The notes below the pieces were generated by a model that worked only from the letters and a program-made list of their open reading frames with translations, was not told the origin of the DNA and ran no database searches. A DNA stretch of 64,000 bases from Nocardioides hwasunensis (lineage in GTDB: Bacteria; Actinomycetota; Actinomycetes; Propionibacteriales; Nocardioidaceae): assembly GCF_014779665.1 (NCBI RefSeq), contig NZ_JACXYY010000005.1, positions 124,001 through 188,000 of the forward strand. The letters run 5' to 3'. This document shows, in pieces, positions 26,701 through 35,005 of this stretch (its first letter is position 1; each line of letters begins with the position of its first letter). The translations under genes and the position numbers were made by a program.

Positions 26701-27755
26701 CTGTCCTCTCCACCCGGCTCCAGACCCCGCTGCTGCTGATCGGCATCACTGCCGTGGTGCTGGCCGTGGGAACCGCCGGCGGGCCCACCCTCGAGCGCGT
26801 GGCCACCCTGAGCCTCATCTCGGTGGTGTTCGTGGTGGGCCTGTCCACCTTCTCCGGCAACTCGGGCGTGATGTCCTTCGGGCACGTCGCCTTCATGGCG
26901 GTCGGGGCCTACACCACCGCGTACCTCACCATCCCCGTGCCGCTGAAGGGCGTGCTGTTCGCCAACCTGCCCGAGTCGCTCCGCTGGCTCGCGGAGGTCC
27001 ACACCTCGGCGAGCGCGGCTGTGCTGCTGAGCTGTGCGATGGCGGCCGTGGCGGGACTGGTCACGGCGCCCGTCGTGGCGCGACTGTCCGGCCTGCAGTC
27101 CGGCATCGCCACACTGGCCTTCCTGCTCGTCGTCTACAACGTGCTCAACAGCTGGACCGACGTGACACGGGGATCCTCCTCGATGATCGGGCTGCCCAGG
27201 TCGACCACGATCGTCACCGCCTTCGTGGCCGCAGCGCTCGCCATCGCGGTGGGATGGGCCTACCGCACCTCTCGCAGCGGCCTGCAGCTGCAGGCCGGCC
27301 GCGAGGACTACTGGGCTGCCCAGGCCGCCGGGATCGCCGTCGGTCGGCACCGGGCCATCGCATGGGTGCTCAGCGCCACGATCTGCGGCCTGGCAGGCTC
27401 GCTGTACGCCTCGTTCCTCACGACGTTCAACGTCAACGCCTTCTTCTTGTCGGCTACGTTCGCGTTCGTCGTGATGATCGTGCTGGGCGGCTACCTCTCG
27501 CTGAGCGGCGCGGTGCTGGGCGCCATCGGCGTCAGCGTGCTGCAGGAGCTCCTGAGGCGGCTCCAGGACGGAGGGCTCACCGGTGGCAGCGCGCTGCCGC
27601 CGGGCACGGCCAACCTCCTGCTCGCCCTCGTCCTGCTGCTCACGCTGGTCAAGGCGCCCTACGGCGTCATGGGTGCCCGCGAGCTGGTCCTGGTGCGGGG
27701 CGGTCGACGCCTCAGGCGCGGCGCGCAGGCGGTCCGTACGCCGGCAGGGTCCTGA
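26697..27755 (+). CDS. ABC transporter permease, LivM type
   Basis: A 352-residue membrane protein with about nine to ten hydrophobic segments and the LivM-like region GNSGVMSFGHVAFMAVGAY. The coupling loop is near YRTSRSGLQLQAGREDYWAAQAAG. It is the last gene of the operon that starts at 19037. The start ATG 26697 overlaps the LivH-type stop. A hairpin lies between it and the converging RpiR regulator. Confidence 0.92.
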   Translation: MTVLSTRLQTPLLLIGITAVVLAVGTAGGPTLERVATLSLISVVFVVGLSTFSGNSGVMSFGHVAFMAVGAYTTAYLTIPVPLKGVLFANLPESLRWLAEVHTSASAAVLLSCAMAAVAGLVTAPVVARLSGLQSGIATLAFLLVVYNVLNSWTDVTRGSSSMIGLPRSTTIVTAFVAAALAIAVGWAYRTSRSGLQLQAGREDYWAAQAAGIAVGRHRAIAWVLSATICGLAGSLYASFLTTFNVNAFFLSATFAFVVMIVLGGYLSLSGAVLGAIGVSVLQELLRRLQDGGLTGGSALPPGTANLLLALVLLLTLVKAPYGVMGARELVLVRGGRRLRRGAQAVRTPAGS

Positions 27756-27772
27756 GCGCGGTGGCGCTCGGT

Positions 27773-27794
27773 CGCCCGGTGCGCTCGCCGGGCG
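27773..27794. terminator. Hairpin between converging livM-type and RpiR genes
   Basis: CGCCCGG (27773-27779) pairs with CCGGGCG (27788-27794) around an 8-base loop, 18 bases after the permease stop and 21 bases beyond the end of the regulator on the other strand. It is a modest hairpin without a T-run. Confidence 0.45.
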
Positions 27795-27814
27795 TCGCCG
27801 ACGAGGCGTCCGAC

Positions 27815-28669
27815 CTACGGGTCGGGCGTCTCCTCCATCGCCCGGAGCCGCTGCTCCCCGGCCGAGCCGAGCCGCTCGGCGACGGCCGCGATGAGGCTCT
27901 CGGTGACGGCCATGGCCGCCACGAGAGAGTCGAAGGGGGAGGCGGAGTCGACCCGCGCGGGCAGCACGACCTTGGCGACCTTGGCGACCGGTGACATCCA
28001 GTTGTCCGTCAGCAGGCAGACGATGGCGCCGCGCTGGGAGGCCTGCTCGGCCAGCCGGAACGTGCGCTCGGTGTAGCGCCGGTAGTCGAAGACGACCAGG
28101 ACGGTCGACTGGTCGGCGTCGATGATCGAGGCCCGTCGCTCGAACTCGTCCATGCCCAGGGCCCGCACGTCCGTGCGCACGAGCGACAGGTGCATGGCCA
28201 GGTAGTCGGACACGACGCGGCTGAAGCGCCCACCGATGACCTGCACCTGCTTGCCGGGGTCGCTCAGCAGCTGGACCAGCTTGTCGAACTCGGACTCGGG
28301 GAGCTCCTCGTAGGTCGTGTCGACCATGTCCACGAAGTGCCGGTGGGTGCGCGCCAGCACACCCTCCTCGGTCAGGCCGCCCTTCTCGGCGTACTGGCGC
28401 AGCGGTGAGCCGAGGTCCTCGTTGAGGTCGTGGACGAGGGCGCGCTGGAACGCCGGGAACCCGGAGAAGCCGAGCCGGTTGACGAAGCGGACGACGGTCG
28501 GGTTGCTGACGCCGGCGGCGCGCGCGAGGTCCACGCCCGTCGTGAGGCCCGCGGTCGGGTAGCCGGCGAGCAGGGCCCGGGCGACCTTGCGCTCGGCGTT
28601 GCTCAGCGAGTCCAGGTTGGCCTGGACGAGCCGGCGCATGGAGGCGTGACCGCCCGGAATCTCGCTCAT
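27815..28669 (-). CDS. MurR/RpiR family transcriptional regulator
   Basis: A 284-residue repressor-type protein. Residues ~10-85 form the RpiR helix-turn-helix (LVQANLDSLSNAERKVARAL, DLARAAGVSNPTVVRFVNRL). Residues ~125-260 form an SIS domain that senses a small ligand (QVIGGRFSRVVSDYLAMHL, DYRRYTERTFRLAEQASQRGA). ATG 28669 (MSEIPGG) is preferred; an upstream in-frame ATG at 28714 would add 15 residues of unlikely sequence. It is divergent from ornithine aminotransferase/cyclodeaminase and most likely controls them, with the palindrome at 28775-28787 as operator. Confidence 0.88.
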   Translation of the reverse strand: MSEIPGGHASMRRLVQANLDSLSNAERKVARALLAGYPTAGLTTGVDLARAAGVSNPTVVRFVNRLGFSGFPAFQRALVHDLNEDLGSPLRQYAEKGGLTEEGVLARTHRHFVDMVDTTYEELPESEFDKLVQLLSDPGKQVQVIGGRFSRVVSDYLAMHLSLVRTDVRALGMDEFERRASIIDADQSTVLVVFDYRRYTERTFRLAEQASQRGAIVCLLTDNWMSPVAKVAKVVLPARVDSASPFDSLVAAMAVTESLIAAVAERLGSAGEQRLRAMEETPDP

Positions 28670-28758
28670 CGCGGTGAACCTACCAATCCTGCGGGCCGCA
28701 GCACCCGCCTGCACGCGGCCAGGCGCCAGTGTGAAATCTCATTGACACTCTAGCAGAG

Positions 28759-28787
28759 TTGACATGCAACTGAAATGAAAGTTTCAT
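28759..28787 (+). promoter_or_regulatory. Promoter and operator of rocD (probable leaderless start)
   Basis: A consensus -35 TTGACA at 28759-28764 is spaced 17 bases from TTTCAT (28782-28787). The -10 ends six bases before the ATG at 28794, and no Shine-Dalgarno sequence precedes that ATG, so a leaderless transcript is likely. The -10 lies inside the perfect palindrome ATGAAA-G-TTTCAT (28775-28787), a good repressor site for the divergent RpiR protein. A second TTGACA stands at 28742-28747. Confidence 0.55.
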
Positions 28788-28793
28788 CCTGTC

Positions 28794-30044
28794 ATGACCG
28801 ACGTCACCACCGCCCCGAGCGCCGTGTCCGCATCCACCGCCGCCCACATCGAGGCCACTGAGCGCTGTGCGGCGCACAACTACCACCCGTTGCCGGTGGT
28901 GCTGTCGGAGGGTGAGGGTGCGTGGGTGGTCGATGTGGACGGCAAGCGCTACCTGGACTGTCTGGCGGGGTACTCGGCGTTGAACTTCGGTCATTCCAAC
29001 GAGCGGTTGGTGGCGGTGGCGCGTGAGCAGCTGGGTCATCTGACGTTGACGAGCCGGGCGTTCTTCAACGACAGGTTGAGCGGTTTCGCGCAGGCGCTGA
29101 CCCGGTTGACGGGCAAGGACATGATCTTGCCGATGAACTCGGGTGCTGAGGCGGTCGAGACGGCGATCAAGGTGAGCCGCAAGTGGGGCTATGAGGTCAA
29201 GGGTGTGCCGGCGGGGCAGGCGTCGATCATCACGATGGAGGGCAACTTCCATGGCCGTACGACGACGATCGTGAGCTTCTCCGACGACGACGTCGCGACG
29301 TCTGGCTACGGGCCGTTCACGAGCGGGTTCCGCAGCGTGAAGTACGGCGATGTCTCCTCGGTGGCTGCGGCGATCGACGACACGACGGTGGCGGTGCTGT
29401 TCGAGCCGATCCAGGGTGAGGGTGGTGTGGTGATGCCGCCGGAGGGGTTCCTGCGTGACCTGCGGGCGCTGTGCACCGAGCGGAACGTGTTGATGGTGGC
29501 TGATGAGATCCAGTCGGGTCTCGCGCGGTCGGGGCGGACGTTCGCGTGTGACCACGAGGATGTGGTGCCTGACATCTACATCCTGGGCAAGGCCCTCGGT
29601 GGTGGGATCTATCCGGTGTCGGCGATCGCGGCCGACCGTGACGTGATGGACGTGATCACGCCGGGTTCGCACGGTTCGACCTTCGGGGGGAACCCGCTGG
29701 CTGCGGCGATCGGGACCGAGGTCGTCGCGATGTTGGAGGAGGGGACGTTCCAGGCCCGTTCGGCCGAGATCGGTGGGCTGCTGCGGGCCGGGTTCGAGCC
29801 CCTCATCGGCCGGGGCCTGTCCGATGTACGGGTGCGGGGTGCGTGGGCGGGGATCGACATCGACCCCACGCTGATGTCGGGTCGTGAGATGTCCGAGGCG
29901 CTGATGGTGCGGGGGATCCTGGCCAAGGACACCCACGGCTCGACGGTCCGGTTCGCGCCGCCGCTGGTGGCCAGCGACGACGACATCGCCGGCCTGGTCG
30001 CCGCGGTCGCCGAGATCCTCGACGCCGCCTCGCGGCCGGCCTGA
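28794..30044 (+). CDS. rocD: Ornithine--oxo-acid aminotransferase
   Basis: A 416-residue class III PLP aminotransferase that converts ornithine and 2-oxoglutarate to glutamate semialdehyde and glutamate. Lys266 in YILGKALGGGIYP binds PLP. Family motifs are LDCLAGYSALNFGHSN, MNSGAEAVETAIK, EPIQGEGGVVMPP and GSHGSTFGGNPLA, close to ornithine aminotransferases. The product feeds pruA at 13.4 kb. Codon use is unusual for the window: at least nine TTG leucine codons, against almost none in the next gene. It is followed after 19 bases by ornithine cyclodeaminase. Confidence 0.94.
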   Translation: MTDVTTAPSAVSASTAAHIEATERCAAHNYHPLPVVLSEGEGAWVVDVDGKRYLDCLAGYSALNFGHSNERLVAVAREQLGHLTLTSRAFFNDRLSGFAQALTRLTGKDMILPMNSGAEAVETAIKVSRKWGYEVKGVPAGQASIITMEGNFHGRTTTIVSFSDDDVATSGYGPFTSGFRSVKYGDVSSVAAAIDDTTVAVLFEPIQGEGGVVMPPEGFLRDLRALCTERNVLMVADEIQSGLARSGRTFACDHEDVVPDIYILGKALGGGIYPVSAIAADRDVMDVITPGSHGSTFGGNPLAAAIGTEVVAMLEEGTFQARSAEIGGLLRAGFEPLIGRGLSDVRVRGAWAGIDIDPTLMSGREMSEALMVRGILAKDTHGSTVRFAPPLVASDDDIAGLVAAVAEILDAASRPA

Positions 30045-30063
30045 TCCGGAGGGTGCACTGACC

Positions 30064-31089
30064 ATGCGTTTCGTCAGCGTCCGCAACATGGCCCGCTGGA
30101 TCGGTGCGACGGGCCACGAGCGGATCATCTCCGCGCTCGTCGACGACCTCGAGGCCGACTTCCGTCGGTGGCCCGAGTTCACCAAGTCGCCGCGCTTCGC
30201 CGCCCACTCCCCGCTCGGGGTCATCGAGCTGATGCCGGCCAACGACCGCGAGCACTACGCCTTCAAGTACGTCAACGGCCACCCGAGCAACCCCGGTCGG
30301 GGCCTCCAGACCGTGACGGCGTTCGGGGTGCTGGCGGACCTCGACAGCGGGTACCCGGTCTTCATCTCGGAGATGACGCTCCTGACGGCGCTGCGCACGG
30401 CCGCCGTGACCGGGCTGGCCGTACGACACCTCGCGCCGGTGGGCGCCACCCGGGCAGCCTTCATCGGCGCCGGCTCGCAGTCGGAGTTCCAGGCGCTGGC
30501 GGTCCGTGCCGAGACCGGCATCGACCAGATCGCGGTCTTCGACGTCGACCCGCACGCCGGTCACAAGCTGCGAGGCAACCTGGCGCCGCTCGGCTTCGAG
30601 GTGCGCGTCGCAGCGTCGGCGGAGGATGCCGTCCTCGGTGCGGACATCATCACGACCTGCACGGCCGACAAGGCCAACGCAGTGGTCCTCGACGACGCCG
30701 CGGTCCGGCCCGGCGTGCTGGTCAACGGCATCGGGGGGGACTGCCCCGGCAAGACCGAGCTCGATCCCCGCACGGTGCAGCGGGCCCGGGTGGTCGTGGA
30801 GTTCGAGCCGCAGACGCGCATCGAGGGTGAGATCCAGAACATGGCACCGGACTTCCCGGTCACCGAGCTCTGGACCCTGCTGGACAGTCCCGGTGCAGCA
30901 CGGGCCCGGCCGGACGAGGTCGTCGTCTTCGACTCCGTCGGCTTCGCGGTCGAGGACTTCACCGCGCTCCGCCACGTCGCACGTGCCGTCCTGGGGACGC
31001 CGTTCGAGGAGCACATCGACCTGGTCGCCGAGCCCGACGATCCGCGGGACCTCTTCGGCATGCTCCCCGCGCCGATGCCGGTCGCCTGA
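30064..31089 (+). CDS. Ornithine cyclodeaminase
   Basis: A 341-residue NAD-dependent enzyme of the OCD/mu-crystallin family, converting ornithine directly to proline and ammonia. Features are an N-terminal dimerisation part with GVIELMPANDREHYAFKY, the conserved YPVFISEMTLLTALRTAA, a Rossmann motif AAFIGAGSQSEFQALA and the catalytic Asp region VNGIGGDCPGKTELD. The segment pattern fits true ornithine cyclodeaminases rather than alanine dehydrogenase-type members. Together with rocD it offers two outlets for ornithine; proline from this one would go to proline dehydrogenase at 12.5 kb. Confidence 0.92.
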   Translation: MRFVSVRNMARWIGATGHERIISALVDDLEADFRRWPEFTKSPRFAAHSPLGVIELMPANDREHYAFKYVNGHPSNPGRGLQTVTAFGVLADLDSGYPVFISEMTLLTALRTAAVTGLAVRHLAPVGATRAAFIGAGSQSEFQALAVRAETGIDQIAVFDVDPHAGHKLRGNLAPLGFEVRVAASAEDAVLGADIITTCTADKANAVVLDDAAVRPGVLVNGIGGDCPGKTELDPRTVQRARVVVEFEPQTRIEGEIQNMAPDFPVTELWTLLDSPGAARARPDEVVVFDSVGFAVEDFTALRHVARAVLGTPFEEHIDLVAEPDDPRDLFGMLPAPMPVA

Positions 31090-31174
31090 CCCTCCGGCCG
31101 CGGCGTGCCGGGACTGCCCACGCGGCGCGGTCGTCGCGGCGCCGGCCACGGCAGCGTCGTGCGCTCGCCCGGTG

Positions 31175-32227
31175 TCAGGCGCTGTCGCGCACCTCGATGC
31201 GATAGCCCACGTCGACCGCTGTCTCGCCGACCTGCTGCTCGCGCATCCGCGCGAGCAACAGGTCCGCGGCGGTGGTGCCCATCCGGTCCACGTCGATCGC
31301 GACCGTGGTCAGGCCCGGGTGGACGTGCGAGGCGAGATCGAAGTCGCCGAAGCCGGTGATCGCCAGCCGCCCGGGCACATCGATCCCGAGGCCGGGGGCG
31401 GCCAGGAGTGCTGCGGTGGCGAAGACGTCGGTGGGGAAGACCAGCGCGGTGATCTCCGGGTACCGCTGCAGGGTGGCCCGCAGCAGCTCGACGCCGGTGT
31501 CCATGGCGACCGGCAGGTCGGGGAGGTCGACGACGCGGAGGGGCTCGTCCGGCAGGAGGTCGGCGACGGCGTCGCGAAAGCCCTCGAAGCGCCGGATGGC
31601 ACGCTCGTCTCCCGGTCGCAGCACACCGGCGAAGGCCAGTCGCCGGTGACCCCGCGCGACGAGGTGTTCCACCATGCTGGCGAGCGCTCGTCGGTTGGAG
31701 AAGCCCACCAGCAGGTCGGTGGGCGCGTCGTCCCAGTCCCAGGTCTCGACGACGGGCCGTCCGTATGCCTCCAGCAACCGTCGCGTCTCGCGGGTGTGGC
31801 TCGTGCCCACCATGACGAAGCCGTCCGGGCGGCGCTGGATGAAGTGGCCGACCAGCTCCTCCTCGCGTCCCTCGCGGTAGTCGGTGTTCCCCACGAACAT
31901 CTGGTAGCCCTCGGGCGCGAGGCGGTCGCCGACGGCACGCAGCGTGTCGGAGAAGACCGACGAGGCGATGGTGGGCACGATGGCAGCCACGGTGTGGGAG
32001 CGGTTCGAGGCGAGGTGGCTCGCGGCCAGGTTGCGGACGTAGCCGGTCTTCCTCACCGCCTGCTCCACCCGGGCCCGCGTCTCGGGCGTGACGAGGTCGG
32101 GCTGGCTGAGCGCGCGCGAGACGGTCTGGGCCGAGACGCCGGCCTCGGCGCTCACGTCGGCCATGGTGACGCTCCGCGTGGAGGACCTGGGTCGTCCGCG
32201 ACGAGCCCGAGGGACTGCTTCGCCCAC
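31175..32227 (-). CDS. LacI family transcriptional regulator
   Basis: A 350-residue repressor. The LacI helix-turn-helix is at residues ~20-75 (TMADVSAEAGVSAQTVSRAL, then the hinge-helix region ending GYVRNLAASHLASNRS). A sugar-binding-type type I periplasmic fold follows (VAAIVPTIASSVFSD, ALVFPTDVFATAALLA, ITGFGDFDLASHVHPGLTT). It resembles GntR-type gluconate repressors, suggesting a sugar-acid-like ligand. It is divergent from the CaiB operon and the palindrome at 32331-32348 is its likely operator. Confidence 0.92.
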   Translation of the reverse strand: MGEAVPRARRGRPRSSTRSVTMADVSAEAGVSAQTVSRALSQPDLVTPETRARVEQAVRKTGYVRNLAASHLASNRSHTVAAIVPTIASSVFSDTLRAVGDRLAPEGYQMFVGNTDYREGREEELVGHFIQRRPDGFVMVGTSHTRETRRLLEAYGRPVVETWDWDDAPTDLLVGFSNRRALASMVEHLVARGHRRLAFAGVLRPGDERAIRRFEGFRDAVADLLPDEPLRVVDLPDLPVAMDTGVELLRATLQRYPEITALVFPTDVFATAALLAAPGLGIDVPGRLAITGFGDFDLASHVHPGLTTVAIDVDRMGTTAADLLLARMREQQVGETAVDVGYRIEVRDSA

Positions 32228-32317
32228 CCTGCCGCACCCCTCTCTCCCGGTCGCGCACAGCGTAGCGACGCGCGCGACGCCGCCCCCGGCGGGCGAGGAC
32301 GGCAGGCGGAGCGGGGG

Positions 32318-32348
32318 TTGTGTTACCGCTCACGTTAGCGCTAACGTG
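32318..32348 (+). promoter_or_regulatory. Promoter and LacI-type operator of the CaiB operon
   Basis: CACGTTAGC-GCTAACGTG at 32331-32348 is a perfect 18-bp palindrome with the central CG expected of LacI-family operators. It covers a -10-like TAACGT (32342-32347), 18 bases after TTGTGT (32318-32323). Binding here would block RNA polymerase, fitting repression by the divergent LacI-type protein. Confidence 0.75.
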
Positions 32349-32398
32349 CCGCTCGTCACAAAGTGGACCGAGATCGCAGAGCAGTGGGAGATGAGTAG

Positions 32399-33616
32399 AT
32401 GAAGGTGTTGGAGGGGATCCGTGTCCTCGACGTGTCGATCGCGATGGCGGGACCGTTCGCCGCACAGAAGCTCGCCGACCTCGGCGCGGACGTCGTGAAG
32501 GTCGAGCCGGTGACCGGCGAGTGGCAGCGCCACGTCTCGGCCGGTGGCGCCCGCGGCCACCAGGTCAACGCCTCGTTCCTGAGCCTCAACCGCAACAAGC
32601 GCTCGATCTCGCTCAACCTCAAGCATCCGCGCGGTCGCGAGGTCCTCGCGCGGCTCGTCGCCGGCGCCGACGTGTTCCTCCAGAACTATCGTCCCGGCGT
32701 CGCGGACCGGCTCGGAGTGGACTACGAGACCCTGCGCGCGATCAGGCCCGACCTGGTCTACGTCAGCATGTCCGGCTACGGCCAGACCGGTCCGTACTCG
32801 TCCCGTCCGGGCCAGGACGTGCTCCTGCAGGCGATGAGCGGCGGCCTCGCCAGCGGCCGCCGCGAGGGCGAGCCACCGCGACCGGCCCCCTTCTTCATGG
32901 CCGACGCGTTCACGGCGTACAGCGCTTTCGAGGGCGCGATGGCTGCGCTGTTCCACCGCGAGCGCACCGGCGAGGGCCAGCTGGTCGAGGTCAACATGCT
33001 CGACTCGATCATCGCCGCCCAGATGCAGGAGCTCAGCGTCTCCACCGTCGGCCGGGTCCCGCAGCAGCCGAGCGCGGAGATCCACGCCCACTCCTACATC
33101 CGTGCGCCCTATGGCATCTTCGCCACCTCCGACGGCTTCATCGCCCTCTCCTTCGCGGAGATGCCGGATCTGGCCAAGCTGTTCGAGGACCCGCGATTCG
33201 ACCAGTACGAGTCCGAGCGCGACGGCTTCACCCACCGCGACGAGATCTCGCGGCTGGTCACCGAGAACCTGGCGCGCGACACGACCGAGCACTGGCTCGC
33301 CGAGCTCGGCGACGCCGGCGTGTGGGTCGGGCCGGTCCACGACTACGAGGACCTGGTCGACGACCCACAGGTCCAGCACAACGGCTCGTTCGTCGAGTAC
33401 GAGCACCCCACGGAGGGCCACGTCAAGACGCCCGGTTTCCCCTTCCGGCTCTCCGGCACGACGCAGGAGATCACCCGCCCGGCCCCGCTCAACGGGCAGC
33501 ACACGCACGAGGTGCTCACCGAGCTGGGCCTCGGTCCCGCGGAGATCGACGCCCTCGAGGACGACGGTGCGGTCCACCGCGACCGCTCCCTCCCCACCCC
33601 CGACCCCGCCCGCTGA
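32399..33616 (+). CDS. CaiB/BaiF family (class III) CoA-transferase
   Basis: A 405-residue class III CoA-transferase that moves CoA between a carboxylic acid and an acyl-CoA donor. Typical elements are LEGIRVLDVSIAMAGPFAAQKLADLGADVVKVE, the nucleophilic Asp region (PAPFFMADAFTAYSA...VEVNMLDS) and a C-terminal PLNGQHTHEVLTELG. It opens a LacI-controlled operon of six closely packed genes. The acid it activates is not evident; succinyl-CoA or formyl-CoA-type donors are possible. GGGAG stands eight bases before the ATG. Confidence 0.92.
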   Translation: MKVLEGIRVLDVSIAMAGPFAAQKLADLGADVVKVEPVTGEWQRHVSAGGARGHQVNASFLSLNRNKRSISLNLKHPRGREVLARLVAGADVFLQNYRPGVADRLGVDYETLRAIRPDLVYVSMSGYGQTGPYSSRPGQDVLLQAMSGGLASGRREGEPPRPAPFFMADAFTAYSAFEGAMAALFHRERTGEGQLVEVNMLDSIIAAQMQELSVSTVGRVPQQPSAEIHAHSYIRAPYGIFATSDGFIALSFAEMPDLAKLFEDPRFDQYESERDGFTHRDEISRLVTENLARDTTEHWLAELGDAGVWVGPVHDYEDLVDDPQVQHNGSFVEYEHPTEGHVKTPGFPFRLSGTTQEITRPAPLNGQHTHEVLTELGLGPAEIDALEDDGAVHRDRSLPTPDPAR

Positions 33617-33646
33617 CCCGCGGGTCGCGCGACACTAAGGACACCC

Positions 33647-35005
33647 ATGAGCACCACCGCCCCCACGCACCAGCAGGCACGGCGCGCCTCCGCGGCCTCC
33701 GCCGTCGGCAGCCTCGTCGAGTGGTACGACTTCGCGCTCTACGGCGCCGCGGCCGCGCTGGTCTTCAACACCCAGTTCTTCCACTCCGACGACCCGACGA
33801 CCGGACTGCTCGCCGCGTTCGCGGCGTTCGCCGTCGGCTACTTCGCCCGTCCCTTCGGCGGTGTCGTCTTCGGCCACCTCGGTGACAAGGTCGGGCGCAA
33901 GCCGGTCATGATCTTCACCCTGGTCCTGATGGGCATCTCCACCGCCCTCATCGGCCTGCTGCCGACCTACGACTCGATCGGTGTCGCCGCCCCGATCCTG
34001 CTGGTGGTGCTGCGCGTCCTGCAGGGCCTCGGCGCCGGAGCCGAGTACGCCGGAGCGATCACGCTGTCGGCCGAGTCCGCGCCGCCCACGCACCGCGGCT
34101 TCTACGCCTCGTGGTCCGGTGCGGGCGTGTGGATCGGCTCCGCCCTCGGCGTCGGCTCCTTCCAGCTGTGCCTGTGGCTGACCGGCGACAGCTTCGACAC
34201 CTGGGGGTGGCGGCTGCCGTTCCTCGTCAGCCTCGTGATGCTGGGCATCAGCCTCTACATCCGCCGCAGCGTCAAGGAGACCGACAGCTTCGAGCAGGCC
34301 AAGGAGACCGACACCATCGAGCCGATGCCGCTCGTGTCGCTCCTGCGCACCGACAAGGGTCGGCTCGCGGTCGCCCTCGGATCCAACATGATGCTGTCCG
34401 GCTTCTCCTACATCCCGCAGGTGTGGGCGTTGAGCTACCTCACCAACGACCTCGCGGTCGCGGCGTCCGCGGCCCTCGGCATCCAAGCGACCATGCTGGT
34501 CCTCGGTGCCCTCTCGATGCCGTTCTTCGGCCGCCTCGGGGATCGCATCGGGCGTCGCCGCCTGTTCCTGTTCGGCATCTGCTTCGGCATCGTGTGGGCC
34601 TTCCCGATGTTCATGCTGATCGACACCGGCAGCCGGACACTGATCGTGCTGGCCCTCTCGATCTGCTTCGTCGGCGCCGTCGCCACCTGCTACGCCGCCC
34701 AGGCGGCCTTCCTGACCGAGCTCTTCCCGCCGTCCAAGCGCTACTCCGGGGTCGCCTTCGCCCGAGAGGTCAGCGGCGCGCTGCTCGGTGGCACCGCTCC
34801 GCTCGCCGCCACCGCGATGGTGGCGGCCGCCGACAGCTGGTGGCCGGTGGCGACGTGGATGGTCGTGATGGCGCTGATCTCGCTGGTCGCGGTCTACTGC
34901 TCGAAGAACTACCGCTCCGACCACGACCAGCTCGACGCCGAGCGCTTCAACCACAACCAGAGCCAGGTGCCCAGCGTCCGCACCCGGGCGGCGGTCACCC
35001 GATGA
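33647..35005 (+). CDS. MFS transporter, metabolite:H+ symporter (MHS) family
   Basis: A 452-residue integral membrane protein with about twelve hydrophobic segments. The MHS hallmarks are present: SLVEWYDFALYGAAAAL in helix 1, the loop GHLGDKVGRKPVMIFTL, LQGLGAGAEYAGA, and a second loop GRLGDRIGRRRLFLFG. Relatives carry out proton-coupled uptake of dicarboxylates, shikimate, ketoglutarate or betaines. In this operon it most likely imports the acid that the CoA-transferase or the sugar-acid enzymes consume. The stop overlaps the MaoC start (ATGA). Confidence 0.92.
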   Translation: MSTTAPTHQQARRASAASAVGSLVEWYDFALYGAAAALVFNTQFFHSDDPTTGLLAAFAAFAVGYFARPFGGVVFGHLGDKVGRKPVMIFTLVLMGISTALIGLLPTYDSIGVAAPILLVVLRVLQGLGAGAEYAGAITLSAESAPPTHRGFYASWSGAGVWIGSALGVGSFQLCLWLTGDSFDTWGWRLPFLVSLVMLGISLYIRRSVKETDSFEQAKETDTIEPMPLVSLLRTDKGRLAVALGSNMMLSGFSYIPQVWALSYLTNDLAVAASAALGIQATMLVLGALSMPFFGRLGDRIGRRRLFLFGICFGIVWAFPMFMLIDTGSRTLIVLALSICFVGAVATCYAAQAAFLTELFPPSKRYSGVAFAREVSGALLGGTAPLAATAMVAAADSWWPVATWMVVMALISLVAVYCSKNYRSDHDQLDAERFNHNQSQVPSVRTRAAVTR

